From Microvirga tunisiensis (GTDB lineage Bacteria; Pseudomonadota; Alphaproteobacteria; Rhizobiales; Beijerinckiaceae), in the NCBI RefSeq assembly GCF_009296175.1, contig NZ_VOSK01000039.1, positions 1 to 41,472 on the forward strand: a stretch of 41,472 nt of DNA, written 5' to 3'. The translations under genes and the position numbers were made by a program. Below, one piece after another: positions 1-8,362 of this stretch; position 1 is the first letter of the stretch, and each line of letters opens with the position of its first letter. The notes under the pieces were generated by a model, which saw only the letters and a program-made list of their open reading frames with translations, was not told the DNA's origin and did not search any database.

Positions 1-783
1 CGTCATCAGCACGATGGCGGCCGCGCCGTCATTGATGCCCGAGGCATTGCCGGCGGTGACCGTGCCTTCCTTCGAGAAGGCAGGGCGCAGCTTGGCGAGA
101 GACTCGATGGTGGTGCCGGCGCGGATGTACTCATCCTGGTCCACCACGATGTCGCCCTTGCGGGATGCGATCGTCACAGGCGCGATCTCGTCCTTGAAGC
201 GGCCTTCCTTCTGCGCCGCCTCGGCCTTGTTCTGGGAGGCGGTCGCGAACTGGTCCTGCTCCTCGCGGGTGAGCTGCCAGCGCTGGGCCACGTTCTCGGC
301 GGTGTTGCCCATGTGGTAGCCGTTGAAGGCGTCCATCAGGCCGTCCTTCAGCATGGTGTCCATGAGCTTGAAGTCGCCCATCTTGGTGCCGGAGCGCATA
401 TGCGCCGCGTGCGGGGCGAGCGACATGGATTCCTGGCCGCCCGCCACGATGATGCTGGCATCGCCGTTGGCGATCTGCTGCATGCCGATGGCCACCGTGC
501 GCAGGCCCGAGCCGCAGAGCTGGTTGAGGCCCCAGGCGGTCTTTTCCTGCGGTACGCCCGCGGCCATGGCCGCCTGACGGGCCGGGTTCTGTCCCTGGGC
601 CGCGGTAAGGATCTGACCGAGGATCACCTCGTCCACTTCCGAGCCGTCGACCTTGGCGCGCTCGAGAGCCGCCTTGATGGCGATGGCGCCCAGCTCATGG
701 GCCGGGGTGTTGGCGAAGGCTCCGTTGAACGAGCCGACGGCGGTCCGTGCCGCGCCGACGATGACGATGCTGTCTCGAGCCAT
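1..783 (-). CDS. phaA: acetyl-CoA C-acetyltransferase (beta-ketothiolase), C-terminus cut by the window edge
   Basis: Condenses two acetyl-CoA to acetoacetyl-CoA, the first step of polyhydroxybutyrate synthesis, in the cytoplasm. The visible 261 codons begin [19 protein letters not shown], a typical thiolase start. The nucleophilic Cys90 lies in [10 protein letters not shown], and AGGQESMS and [11 protein letters not shown] further match the thiolase fold. The family is about 390 residues, so roughly 130 C-terminal residues, including the His and second Cys motifs, lie outside the window. The ATG at 783 is preceded by GGAGAGAGG. The gene is divergent from phaR, the usual pairing in alphaproteobacteria; phaB would be expected beyond the left edge. 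The thiolase identity is clear. A degradative thiolase is possible, but the phaR neighbour favours PhaA. Confidence 0.95.
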   Translation of the reverse strand, partial: MARDSIVIVGAARTAVGSFNGAFANTPAHELGAIAIKAALERAKVDGSEVDEVILGQILTAAQGQNPARQAAMAAGVPQEKTAWGLNQLCGSGLRTVAIGMQQIANGDASIIVAGGQESMSLAPHAAHMRSGTKMGDFKLMDTMLKDGLMDAFNGYHMGNTAENVAQRWQLTREEQDQFATASQNKAEAAQKEGRFKDEIAPVTIASRKGDIVVDQDEYIRAGTTIESLAKLRPAFSKEGTVTAGNASGINDGAAAIVLMT

Positions 784-836
784 GCCTCTCTCCTGTGCTG
801 ATGATTTGATGCTGGAATGAATGTAGGGCTGACCCG

Positions 837-864
837 ATCAAATCCCCAGAGGCTGGGATGTCAA
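837..864 (-). promoter_or_regulatory. candidate promoter of phaA
   Basis: Read on the minus strand, a perfect TTGACA (864-859) is followed after 16 nt by TTTGAT (842-837), which matches the -10 consensus at four of six positions. It lies about 55 nt upstream of the phaA start. Weak -10 box, so this is a suggestion only. Confidence 0.35.
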
Positions 865-913
865 GGATCGGATCGCGCAACTCTGCCCCGAGACGCCTTA
901 GACTTTTGGCGCT

Positions 914-940
914 TTGATCGTTCGGCATAAGACTTATAAT
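914..940 (+). promoter_or_regulatory. candidate promoter of phaR
   Basis: TTGATC (914-919) and a perfect TATAAT (935-940) are separated by 15 nt and lie about 80 nt upstream of the phaR start at 1019. The spacing is short for sigma-70. The phaA-phaR interval is where PhaR autoregulation would be expected, but I see no operator I can name. Confidence 0.35.
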
Positions 941-1018
941 CATTGAGGACTGGCATCCCGACGGATCGGGATGAAGGATGCCGGGCATGGTGGATTTCCC
1001 GGGAGCGTATCGGGCAAA

Positions 1019-1594
1019 ATGGCGACGGACAAGAAACCGACGGTCATCAAGAAATATGCCAACCGCCGCCTCTACCATACGGGCACTTCCACCTACGTGA
1101 CGCTGGAAGATCTGGCCGGCATGGTGCGCAAGGGTGAGGATTTCGTGGTCTATGACGCGAAGTCGGGCGAGGAGATCACCCGCTCGGTCCTGGCTCAGAT
1201 CATCTTCGAGCAGGAAAACAAGGAGGGGCCGAACCTCCTTCCCGTCACCGTGCTCCGCCAGCTGATCCGCTTCTACGGCGACAGCATGCAGGCCGTGGTG
1301 CCGAGCTATCTCGAATTCTCCATGAACAATCTGTCCCAGGAGCAGCAGAAGCTCCGGGACCAGATGGCGCAGGCCTTCGGTCCGGGAGCCTTCCAGGCCA
1401 TGGAGGAGCAGGTGCGCAAGAATATGGGCTTCTTCACGGAGGCCATGCGCATGTTCTCGCCCTTCCCACAATCGGCCCCGGGCGCGCCTGAGACGAAGCC
1501 GGCTGTGAAGGGTGAGGAAACGAACGACCTCGACAGTCTGAAGCAGCAGATGGCCGACATGCAGGCCAAGCTCGACAAGCTCGCGAGCAAGTAG
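1019..1594 (+). CDS. phaR: polyhydroxyalkanoate synthesis repressor PhaR
   Basis: DNA-binding protein that represses PHA granule genes and also senses PHA. The N-terminal PHB_acc_N domain is obvious (KKPTVIKKYANRRLYHTGTS, then YVTLEDLAGMV), followed by a PHB_acc segment (VLAQIIFEQE, GPNLLPVTVLRQLI). The tail after about residue 140 is Gln/Glu/Lys-rich and ends in a short coiled coil (LKQQMADMQAKLDKLASK). An in-frame ATG at 971 would add 16 residues. The ATG at 1019 is preferred because homology starts there and GGGAG lies at 1001-1005. 191 residues, normal for the family. Divergent from phaA. The stop codon sits in a 13-bp tandem duplication. Confidence 0.95.
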   Translation: MATDKKPTVIKKYANRRLYHTGTSTYVTLEDLAGMVRKGEDFVVYDAKSGEEITRSVLAQIIFEQENKEGPNLLPVTVLRQLIRFYGDSMQAVVPSYLEFSMNNLSQEQQKLRDQMAQAFGPGAFQAMEEQVRKNMGFFTEAMRMFSPFPQSAPGAPETKPAVKGEETNDLDSLKQQMADMQAKLDKLASK

Positions 1595-1617
1595 CTCTGC
1601 GAGGTAGCTCTGCGAGG
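1592..1617 (+). repeat. 13-bp perfect tandem repeat over the phaR stop codon
   Basis: TAGCTCTGCGAGG occurs twice in succession (1592-1604, 1605-1617). The first copy supplies the phaR stop codon TAG and the second carries the same TAG out of frame with the gene (offset 13). It looks like a simple slippage duplication. Confidence 0.9.
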
Positions 1618-1641
1618 AGCACGATGCGCCAGTTGAAAGGT

Positions 1642-1694
1642 GAGCATTGGGTGGATCCCAAAAGTGCCTTCCACTTTTGGGTCCGATGCTCTAG
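1642..1694. repeat. palindromic intergenic element, also a likely bidirectional terminator
   Basis: A perfect 10-bp stem CCCAAAAGTG (1657-1666) / CACTTTTGGG (1672-1681) with a 5-nt loop lies between the convergent phaR and EAL genes. The outer ends are related: GAGCATTGG on the left and, read on the minus strand, GAGCATCGG on the right. The right end, TCCGATGCTCTAG, runs into the EAL gene and contains its stop codon (CTA at 1691-1693). The same TCCGATGCTCTAG end recurs at 18045-18057, and its complement follows prfC at 31701-31712. Confidence 0.8.
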
Positions 1695-3328
1695 CCGCGC
1701 GCCTCCTTCAGCATTTGATGCAGGGTCGAAGACTGCAGCACCGCCTCAGGCTCGCCGAACAATGCGCCCTGGAGATAATCCACGCCCCAGCCCGCCAGCA
1801 GACGGGCTGTGACCTCGTCGTCCACCCATTCCGCCGCTGTGGCGATGCCGAGGTGCTGGGCCCTGTCGACCAGGGTTCTGACAGTGAGGCGATCGTCGGT
1901 CGAACGCTTGAGGGGCTGGATGAAGACGCCGTCGATCTTGAGAAGATCGACGGGCAGCATCCGCAACTGGCCCGGCGAAACATAACCTGCTCCGAAGCCG
2001 GTGAGCGCGAGCCCGATGCCCAGGGCCTTCATGGCATGGAGACGGCCCAGGATTTTCCGGCACTCGGCCAGGGCAGCCTCGGGAACCTCGATGACGAGCC
2101 GCGACTCGATGCCGGGGCGGGCACCGAGATGCGCCGCCAGCATGGGCAGCCATTCGGGATCCTGCAGGGTTTTGGCTGAGACCGGCAGCGCCAGGCGCGC
2201 GCCGGGATGATCTTTCAGGTGATCGGCCGCCAGTTCCAGCATGCGACCGTCGACGAGAAGGGCGAGGTTCGCCTCCTTCAGCCGCGGCACCGGGCCGAGC
2301 GGGATCGGGCCGCCTTCGGGGCTCGAGAGGGAGGCACGGGCCTGCATCAGGGCCGGGGCTCGGCTGTGAGCCTCCACCATCGGCTGGCAGGCGAGGATCA
2401 GGCTGCGGCTGTTGAGGGCGGCGATCCAATCGAACGGCGCCTGCTCGGCAGCCGGCGACGGAGCTTTCGGGCGCGCATCGTAAAGCTTGCTGGCTTCCCC
2501 ACGCTCCAGTCCTGAGGCCAAAGCCTGCTCGGCGAAGCGCAACAACTTGGTGGCCTTGAAGGTGTGATCCGGCGCGCAGGCCGCTCCCAGATGAAGAGAG
2601 GCTGCGGCTGGGTGATCCTTCATGAGCCCGATGAGACGCTTCGTGGCGCTCGGAGCATCCGCGGCCGGGCAGCAGGTCAGGTTCAGGGCGAAGCGGTGAG
2701 GGCCGAGAACGGTGAAGAGATCGTGGCGGCGCATCATCGGGCGCAGCTTGCGGGCGATCTCCGCCATGGTGCCGGCCTCGTCATCGTCGAGTGCGCCGAC
2801 GATCAGCGTGCAGGTCTGGGATATCCTCAGAGCCTCATTGATGCCGTTCTGGATACTGCACAGTAGCTCCGAGCGCTGTTTCAGCACCGCAGGCAGCAGA
2901 TCCCTTGCGCCCGAAACCGCGTCGAGACGCAGCTGACCGCGCGCAAAGGCCGGACGTCCCTCAACATCCGGCTGCCAACGGCCCGCATCCTCGACCATCA
3001 CCACCCGGTCCGGTTCGAACCGCAGGGCATACCGGGTCTCGTAAGCACGACCTGAACCCTCGGCTGTACCGATGGCATCCTGACGCGACAGACCGCAGCC
3101 GGGCTCGACAAGGTGCGAGAAGGCTTGGCCGGTCTTCGGCAGGTCTCTCGACGGCAGGCCGAGCGCCTCGGCGGCGCCGGGACCCCAGGACAGGGTGTCG
3201 GATACCATGTCCCAGGCATAGATGACGCCTATGGCGAGGGAGCGAGAGGTCGGGGAGGCTTGGCGTTGGCGCGGCGACCGGGATACGCCCTTGAATAGTC
3301 CCGTCCGGCCCTGCCGCTTCGTCGCCAT
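1691..3328 (-). CDS. PAS-like/degenerate GGDEF/degenerate EAL protein
   Basis: 545 residues, no signal peptide. A PAS-like segment (AWDMVSDTLSWGPGAAEALGL) opens the protein. A GGDEF-like region follows, but its signature position reads LGPHRFAL, so the cyclase site is lost. The C-terminal ~250 residues are EAL-like (SRLVIEVPE, GFGAGYVSPGQLRMLPVDLLKID), yet the EAL signature is replaced (MQARAS) and the usual DDFG is LTGFG, so metal-dependent c-di-GMP hydrolysis is doubtful. It may be a c-di-GMP-binding or protein-binding regulator. A GTG at 3337 would add three residues; the ATG at 3328 is chosen because GAGG lies 9 nt upstream. Convergent with phaR. The TAG stop lies inside a palindromic repeat. 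Confidence 0.85.
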   Translation of the reverse strand: MATKRQGRTGLFKGVSRSPRQRQASPTSRSLAIGVIYAWDMVSDTLSWGPGAAEALGLPSRDLPKTGQAFSHLVEPGCGLSRQDAIGTAEGSGRAYETRYALRFEPDRVVMVEDAGRWQPDVEGRPAFARGQLRLDAVSGARDLLPAVLKQRSELLCSIQNGINEALRISQTCTLIVGALDDDEAGTMAEIARKLRPMMRRHDLFTVLGPHRFALNLTCCPAADAPSATKRLIGLMKDHPAAASLHLGAACAPDHTFKATKLLRFAEQALASGLERGEASKLYDARPKAPSPAAEQAPFDWIAALNSRSLILACQPMVEAHSRAPALMQARASLSSPEGGPIPLGPVPRLKEANLALLVDGRMLELAADHLKDHPGARLALPVSAKTLQDPEWLPMLAAHLGARPGIESRLVIEVPEAALAECRKILGRLHAMKALGIGLALTGFGAGYVSPGQLRMLPVDLLKIDGVFIQPLKRSTDDRLTVRTLVDRAQHLGIATAAEWVDDEVTARLLAGWGVDYLQGALFGEPEAVLQSSTLHQMLKEARG

Positions 3329-3488
3329 CACACTCACCCTCGAATACGCACGGATCGGGGACGGCTGAAGGCATTTCTTCGCAAGCCTGACCGAAATCCC
3401 TGAAAACCAAGGGATGCAGGATCGGCCTTCAGGCTTAATGAAGGGTAAAATGCGATGGAAAATCAGAGCGCTTGGGGATTATGGGCAT

Positions 3489-3516
3489 AAAAAAACCGGC
3501 GCTCGAGGCGCCGGTT
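3489..3516 (-). terminator. Rho-independent terminator of rpmF
   Basis: Stem AACCGGCGC (3494-3502) / GCGCCGGTT (3508-3516). On the minus strand the stem runs into a seven-T tract (the A run at 3489-3495). It starts about 25 nt past the rpmF stop codon. Confidence 0.92.
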
Positions 3517-3540
3517 CGGATCGTCGCATGCCGCGTAGGA

Positions 3541-3726
3541 TTACGCGTCGGTCTTCACCTTCAGAACCTGACGGCCACGGTACATGCCGGTCTTCAGGTC
3601 AACGTGGTGAGGACGGCGCAGCTCGCCGGAATCCTTGTCCTCGATGTAGGTCGGGGCCTTCAAGGCATCGGCGGAGCGACGCATTCCGCGCCGCGAAGGC
3701 GACGTTTTTCTTTTTGGAACGGCCAT
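3541..3726 (-). CDS. rpmF: 50S ribosomal protein L32
   Basis: Small protein of the large ribosomal subunit, 61 residues. [20 protein letters not shown] is the classic alphaproteobacterial L32 start, and it ends in [22 protein letters not shown] about 9 nt upstream of the ATG at 3726 fixes the start; longer in-frame starts up to 3786 are not L32-like. Alphaproteobacterial L32 lacks the zinc cysteines, as here. Transcribed alone and ended by a strong terminator. Confidence 0.98.
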   Translation of the reverse strand: MAVPKRKTSPSRRGMRRSADALKAPTYIEDKDSGELRRPHHVDLKTGMYRGRQVLKVKTDA

Positions 3727-3877
3727 ATCTCGTCTCCGGTTAAAATAGCGGAGCGCCCGCTCAACCGGGGAACGCTCACATCTCAAACTTGATGAGGTTG
3801 CGCCTCATACAAGGTCTTTGGGCAAATATCTAGCCCTTTGACGTAATCCTAGGGTTTTCATTGCCGCAGGGAGGCTC

Positions 3878-4564
3878 TCAAGACTTCAGGCAATCACTGA
3901 AAGGGGCAGCTCTCTCCATACGCACCTGCAGCTGTCCCGCCAAGGCCCGGTGGCCGGGCCGCGGGCGAGCCGGATTGCGGACCAGGGGGTTGGGCAGGGC
4001 CCGCGCCAGAAGGGCTGCCTCCTGACGGGTCAAATTCTTGGCCGACTTGCGGAAATACTTCCGGGCCGCCGCCTCGGCCCCGAAGACGCCGTCGCCCCAT
4101 TCGGCGACGTTGAGATAGACCTCCATCATCTGGCGCTTCGACCAGATCAGGTCGAGATAGAGCGCGACCGGGATCTCGAGGCCCTTGCGGACATAGGAGC
4201 GGCTTGGCCACAGGAAGAGGTTTTTCGCCGCCTGCATGGGGATGGTCGAGGCTCCCCGGGACGGGCCGTCCTCATCGGCGGCCTCGACCACATCCCAGAG
4301 GGCATCCCAGTCGACGCCGTTGTGCTCGCAGAAGCGGCTGTCCTCGGCGGTCATGACGGCGAGCGGCAGGTTGGGAGAAATCTCGTCGAGCCTGACGAAA
4401 TCCCGCTCCACGGGCTGCAGGGTGAGCCAGCGGCCGAGCATCAGGGTGGAGACCGGCGGCACGGCCCAGTACAAAAGGCCTAGCCAAAAGACCGCACCGA
4501 CCCATAAGAGAACGAGACCAAGGCCGATCTGAATGAGGCGGCGGAAAAAGCGGGCGGCCGTCAT
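3878..4564 (-). CDS. mtgA: monofunctional biosynthetic peptidoglycan transglycosylase
   Basis: GT51 glycosyltransferase that polymerises lipid II into glycan strands on the periplasmic side of the inner membrane. From MTAARFFRRL there is one N-terminal membrane anchor (IGLGLVLLWVGAVFWLGLLYW), then the GT51 signature with its catalytic Glu in MTAEDSRFCEHNGVDWDAL, GASTIPMQAAKNLFLW, KRQMMEVYLNVAEWG and RKYFRKSAKNLTRQEAALLA. 228 residues is the usual MtgA length. Upstream in-frame ATGs at 4594 and 4669 are open but add a non-conserved tail. The one at 4669 would overlap the ispA start head-on, leaving no promoter. GGGAG precedes 4564, though only 3 nt away, so the exact start is uncertain. Confidence 0.93.
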   Translation of the reverse strand: MTAARFFRRLIQIGLGLVLLWVGAVFWLGLLYWAVPPVSTLMLGRWLTLQPVERDFVRLDEISPNLPLAVMTAEDSRFCEHNGVDWDALWDVVEAADEDGPSRGASTIPMQAAKNLFLWPSRSYVRKGLEIPVALYLDLIWSKRQMMEVYLNVAEWGDGVFGAEAAARKYFRKSAKNLTRQEAALLARALPNPLVRNPARPRPGHRALAGQLQVRMERAAPFSDCLKS

Positions 4565-4628
4565 CGGCTCCCGCGGCCGTCCCGACCGCAGCATCCATTT
4601 TGGCCCCAATCGCTCATCAGCATTTCCC

Positions 4629-4654
4629 TCGGACGGAGCGGCGGCTCCATCCGA
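4629..4654. repeat. hairpin in the mtgA-ispA divergent interval
   Basis: TCGGACGGAGC (4629-4639) and GCTCCATCCGA (4644-4654) form an 11-bp stem with one wobble position and a GGCG loop. It sits 13 nt upstream of the ispA start and could affect its translation or mark a regulator site. No T tract. Confidence 0.6.
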
Positions 4655-4667
4655 ATTCAGGCTCGTC

Positions 4668-5594
4668 ATGGCGCCATCCACCAGTACTTTCACAACGCGG
4701 CTCTCTGACGCCGCGAGGGTTGTCGAAGCAAGTCTCGAAGCCTTGCTATCAGACAAAGCCGCTCCGGGCGAGATTGCCCGGCCGCCCCGCCTCATGGCCG
4801 CTATGCGTCATGCAGTCCTGGGAGGTGGCAAGCGCCTGCGTCCGTTCCTGGCCATCGAGGCAGCCCGCCTCTTCGGAGTGGAAGGGCAGGGGCCCCTGCG
4901 GGCAGGCTGCGCCGTCGAGCTCCTGCATTGCTATTCCCTGGCGCATGACGATCTGCCGTCGATGGACGACGACGATCTGCGCCGGGGGCGTCCCACCGTG
5001 CACAAGGCCTATGACGAGGCCACGGCCATTCTCGTGGGAGACGCGCTCCAGACGCTCGCCTTCGAGGTTCTCGCCGATCCGGCGACTGCGGCCGATCCTG
5101 CCATCCGGTCCGATCTCGTGCTCGGCCTCGCCCGCGCCTCGGGCCTTGGCGGCATGGTCGGGGGGCAGCTGCTCGACCTGACAGCGGAGGGGCGTTACGG
5201 GGCCGTGAACATGGGTGAAGCCGACGTCCGCCTGCTCCAGATGATGAAGACCGGCGCGATCCTCACCTTCTCGGTCGAGGCAGGGGCACTTTTGGGGCAG
5301 GCCGATGCAGCAGCGCGCCGGACGCTGGTCGAATACGGACGCGCGCTCGGCGCAGCCTTCCAGGTTGCGGACGACATCCTCGACCGGGAAGCTTCCCCGG
5401 AAGCGCTCGGCAAGCGCACGGGCAAGGATCAGGAGAAGGGCAAAGCGACCCTTGTCGACCTGCTCGGGATGGACGGCGCCCGCCACGAGTGCCGGCAACT
5501 CGTGGCGAGGGCGGAAAGCGCTCTCGATGGCTTCGGGCCGGAGGCGCAGATCCTGCGCGAGGCGGTCCGCTTCGTCGTGGAGCGGCAGGTTTAG
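4668..5594 (+). CDS. ispA: short-chain polyprenyl diphosphate synthase (farnesyl diphosphate synthase)
   Basis: Condenses isopentenyl diphosphate with allylic diphosphates, supplying FPP for quinones, undecaprenyl phosphate, hopanoids and carotenoids. It has both aspartate-rich motifs: DDLPSMD at residues 94-100 with RRGRPT following, and DDILD at 235-239. GGGKRLRP near residue 52 binds diphosphate. HCYSLAHDDLPSMDDDDL is typical of IspA-type enzymes. 308 residues, normal length. The ATG at 4668 is chosen because MAPSTSTF leads directly into the conserved helices; an upstream extension to 4533 would overlap mtgA. FPP versus GGPP specificity cannot be settled from sequence alone. No dxs or xseB beside it. 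Confidence 0.92.
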   Translation: MAPSTSTFTTRLSDAARVVEASLEALLSDKAAPGEIARPPRLMAAMRHAVLGGGKRLRPFLAIEAARLFGVEGQGPLRAGCAVELLHCYSLAHDDLPSMDDDDLRRGRPTVHKAYDEATAILVGDALQTLAFEVLADPATAADPAIRSDLVLGLARASGLGGMVGGQLLDLTAEGRYGAVNMGEADVRLLQMMKTGAILTFSVEAGALLGQADAAARRTLVEYGRALGAAFQVADDILDREASPEALGKRTGKDQEKGKATLVDLLGMDGARHECRQLVARAESALDGFGPEAQILREAVRFVVERQV

Positions 5595-5643
5595 ATCCGG
5601 CGCGTCAGTGCCATCGGCGCCACCGCACCCGTGTGCTTCCGTG

Positions 5644-6188
5644 TCAAGCCGTCGGTACCCAGAACGTCAGCTTGACGTGACCGGGGCGGCGGTTGTGCGG
5701 AAGCGAGCCTGCAGGCTTGCCGCCGTTGGCGAGGATCACCTTTCGCGAGGCCTCGTTGTCGTCGTCGCAAGTGATCAGCACTCGCGAGAAACCTTCCGAC
5801 CGGCAGACCGGCAGGATCATGCGAGCGCTTGGGTGGCGTAGCCCCGTCTCTGCTTCCAGGGCACGATGGTGTAGCCGATATGCCCGTAGATGGCGGTCGG
5901 CATATCTTCCGTTCCCCTCTGAAAGCGAAAGCCGATGCGACCGCAGAACTCGCCGTCGCTGATCCAGAAATCGTGCGCTGGCAGACGCGCCACCTCACGC
6001 CCGTCCGGCAGCCGGACCATGGGGCTGTTGTAGAGGTCGTGGAGAAAGCGCTTAGGGTCGCGCCGGAACTGCAGAAGCTGCTCGCGGCTGACATCCTGGT
6101 CCGTGTTGGGCGACCAGCCCTGTTCGAGGGCGCGGGCGTAAAAAGGAAGCCAGTCCAGGCTGGGGCGGATGAGGGTGATATCAGTCAT
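5644..6188 (-). pseudogene. GNAT acetyltransferase split by a frameshift
   Basis: The first part (6188-5817, 123 codons, starts MTDITLIRPSLDWLPFY) has the GNAT acetyl-CoA loop start QRRGYATQALA and then meets TGA at 5819-5817. The expected continuation is intact in another frame at 5820-5644: it starts RMILPVCRSEGFSRVLITCD, contains DNEASRKVILANGGK and ends KLTFWVPTA. Loss of one base (or four) near GCGCTCGCATGA explains the break. The TGA overlaps an ATG as ATGA (5820-5817), so the second half could be re-initiated as its own product. This is either a real decay event, a coupled split gene or a sequencing error. Substrate unknown; the family resembles RimJ/RimL-type acetyltransferases. Confidence 0.85.
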
Positions 6189-6231
6189 GGATCGCCAAAA
6201 CTGACATTGAGTCAGGCCAAGAGCAACAGGC

Positions 6232-8178
6232 TTACACGGTCACCTGGGTGCCGACTTCCACCACGCGCCCGGTCGGGATCTGGAAGAAGTCCGTGGCGTC
6301 GCTCGCGGATTTCGCCAAGCCGATGAACAGCTTGTCCTGCCAGAGCGGCATGCCCGACTGGCTGGCGGGACGGATCGAGCGGCGCGACAGGAAGAACGAT
6401 GTCGCCATGATGTCGAACTTGAAGCCCTGCTTGCGCAGGATCGCGAGGCCGCGTGGGATGTTGGGCGTCTCCATGTAGCCGTAGCTCAGGCGGATGCGCC
6501 AGAACGAATCGCCCACATGCTCGATGGCGACACGGTCCTCGTCCTCCACACGGGGAACGTCCTCGCTGTTGACGGTGAGGATCACGTTCTTCTCGTGCAG
6601 CACCTTGTTGTGCTTGAGGTTGTGCAGGAGAGCCGCCGGCGCCGTGTCCGGATCGCTCGTCAGGAAGACGGCGGTGCCCTTCACCCGGTGCGGGGGGCTC
6701 TTCTCCAGCATCTGGACCAATTCGAGGAAAGGCACGTCGATCTTGCGGGTCTTCTCGAACAGGATCCTGGTTCCCTTCACCCAGGTCCACATGAGCACGA
6801 AGAAGACGCCGGCGATGACCAGCGGGACATAGCCGCCGTCGAGAAGCTTCACCAGATTCGAGGACAGGAAGGTGAGGTCGATCAGCAGCAGCGGAATCAT
6901 GATGAGCCCGGTCTTCAGCGGCCCCCAGCCCCAGCTCCGGCTCATGACCAGGCAGGCGAGCAGGGTCGTGACGACCATGGTGCCGAACACCGCGATGCCA
7001 TAGGCGCTGGCCAGGCTGCTGGAGGAGCCGAAGAGCAGCACCAGGCTGACCACGGCGGCCAGCAGCAGCCAGTTCACGCGCGGCAGGTAGATCTGTCCCT
7101 GGTGCGTCTCCGAGGTGAATCGCACTTCGAGGCGCGGCAGGATGCCGAGCTGCACCGCCTGCCGGGTCAGGGAATAGGCGCCGGTGATCACGGCCTGGCT
7201 TGCCACGATGGTCGCCAGGGTGGCGAGGATCACCAGGGGGAGAAGCAGCCAGGGCGGGGCCAGCAGGAAGAAGGGGTTGGTGATGGACTCGGGGTTGGAC
7301 AGAACAAGGGCGCCCTGGCCGAGATAGTTCAGGGCAAGCGCCGGAAACACCACCGTGCCCCAGGCCACGCGGATCGGGTTGCGGCCGAAATGGCCGAGGT
7401 CGGCATAGAGGGCCTCGGCGCCCGTCACGGCAAGGCAGACGCTGCCGAGGATCGCAAAGGCCGTTCCCGGATGGGTGACCAGGAAGGACACGCCATAATA
7501 GGGGTTGAACGCGAGCAGAACCTCCCAATCGTCGGCGATATGGAGGAGGCCGAGGCCTGCCATGGTGATGAACCACAGGAGTGTGAGCGGGCCGAAGAAG
7601 GCTGCGACCTTGCCTGTGCCGCGGCTCTGTACGGCGAAAAGGGCGATCAGGATCGCCAGCGCGCCGGGAAGGACATAGCTCTCGAAGGAGGGCGCGACGA
7701 GCTTCAGGCCTTCCAGGGCCGAGAGCACCGAGATGGCCGGCGTGATGGCGGCATCGCCATAGAAGAGGGCCGCTCCCGCCATGCCCATCATGAGCACCGG
7801 GAGGCTTCGCCGCCCAAGCGCACGTTGCGCCAAGGCCACCAGGGTCAGCGAGCCGCCTTCTCCCTTGTTGTCGGCCCGCAGCAGCAGGAACACGTATTTG
7901 ACGGACACCGTGAGGATCAGCGCCCACAGCAGGAGCGACAGGATGCTGATCACCAGTTCTCGGGTCAGGGGGACGGGAGTACCATGGTGACCGCCGGTCG
8001 CGGCCATCACGGTCTCCCGCATGGCGTAAAGCGGGCTGGTGCCGATATCGCCGTAGACGACGCCGATGGCGCCAAGGGTCAGGGTCCAGAAGCTCGCCTT
8101 GAAATGGCTGTCCGGTAAGGTGGCCTCAGGGGCTGCGGAATCTGCATGTCCCGAGGCAACGGCGTGCTGTTCTGCCAT
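6232..8178 (-). CDS. kup: Kup-family low-affinity potassium transporter
   Basis: Proton-coupled K+ uptake across the inner membrane. 648 residues with about 12 membrane segments and a soluble C-terminal domain. The family signature [23 protein letters not shown] occurs near residue 30, followed by [13 protein letters not shown] and [12 protein letters not shown]. The start [10 protein letters not shown] at 8178 is the only reasonable ATG before the signature. Many rhizobia carry several Kup paralogues; nothing here distinguishes which one. Stands alone between the frame-broken acetyltransferase and ispG. Confidence 0.96.
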   Translation of the reverse strand: MAEQHAVASGHADSAAPEATLPDSHFKASFWTLTLGAIGVVYGDIGTSPLYAMRETVMAATGGHHGTPVPLTRELVISILSLLLWALILTVSVKYVFLLLRADNKGEGGSLTLVALAQRALGRRSLPVLMMGMAGAALFYGDAAITPAISVLSALEGLKLVAPSFESYVLPGALAILIALFAVQSRGTGKVAAFFGPLTLLWFITMAGLGLLHIADDWEVLLAFNPYYGVSFLVTHPGTAFAILGSVCLAVTGAEALYADLGHFGRNPIRVAWGTVVFPALALNYLGQGALVLSNPESITNPFFLLAPPWLLLPLVILATLATIVASQAVITGAYSLTRQAVQLGILPRLEVRFTSETHQGQIYLPRVNWLLLAAVVSLVLLFGSSSSLASAYGIAVFGTMVVTTLLACLVMSRSWGWGPLKTGLIMIPLLLIDLTFLSSNLVKLLDGGYVPLVIAGVFFVLMWTWVKGTRILFEKTRKIDVPFLELVQMLEKSPPHRVKGTAVFLTSDPDTAPAALLHNLKHNKVLHEKNVILTVNSEDVPRVEDEDRVAIEHVGDSFWRIRLSYGYMETPNIPRGLAILRKQGFKFDIMATSFFLSRRSIRPASQSGMPLWQDKLFIGLAKSASDATDFFQIPTGRVVEVGTQVTV

Positions 8179-8362
8179 GTGTGCTTTTCTTTGCGGACGT
8201 GCCCGCGGACGGCTTTTGTTGAATCACTCTGCAAACGACGAAGGGCGGCCCCTTCTCCAAAGAGCGCAGCAGCCGTCAATGCCGGCGCGGCGGCTCTCTA
8301 GCACATCGCGCCTTAGCTTAAAACGGAATTTCGCGGGAGGTTCCATGGCCACGCTTGCTGCC

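Noticed and set aside
4565..4669. N-terminal extension of mtgA to an ATG at 4669
   Set aside because: Adds a tail unlike MtgA, would overlap the ispA start head-on and lacks a ribosome site. The 228-residue form has the usual length.
6517..8118. 533-codon plus-strand open frame opposite kup
   Set aside because: Low-complexity His/Gln/Asp/Gly-rich translation typical of a shadow of a membrane protein gene; kup itself is unmistakable.
8297..8311. CTAGCACATCGCGCC as another copy of the stop-codon palindromic element
   Set aside because: Only the CTAGCxCATCG core matches, no partner end is present and it is not at a stop codon.
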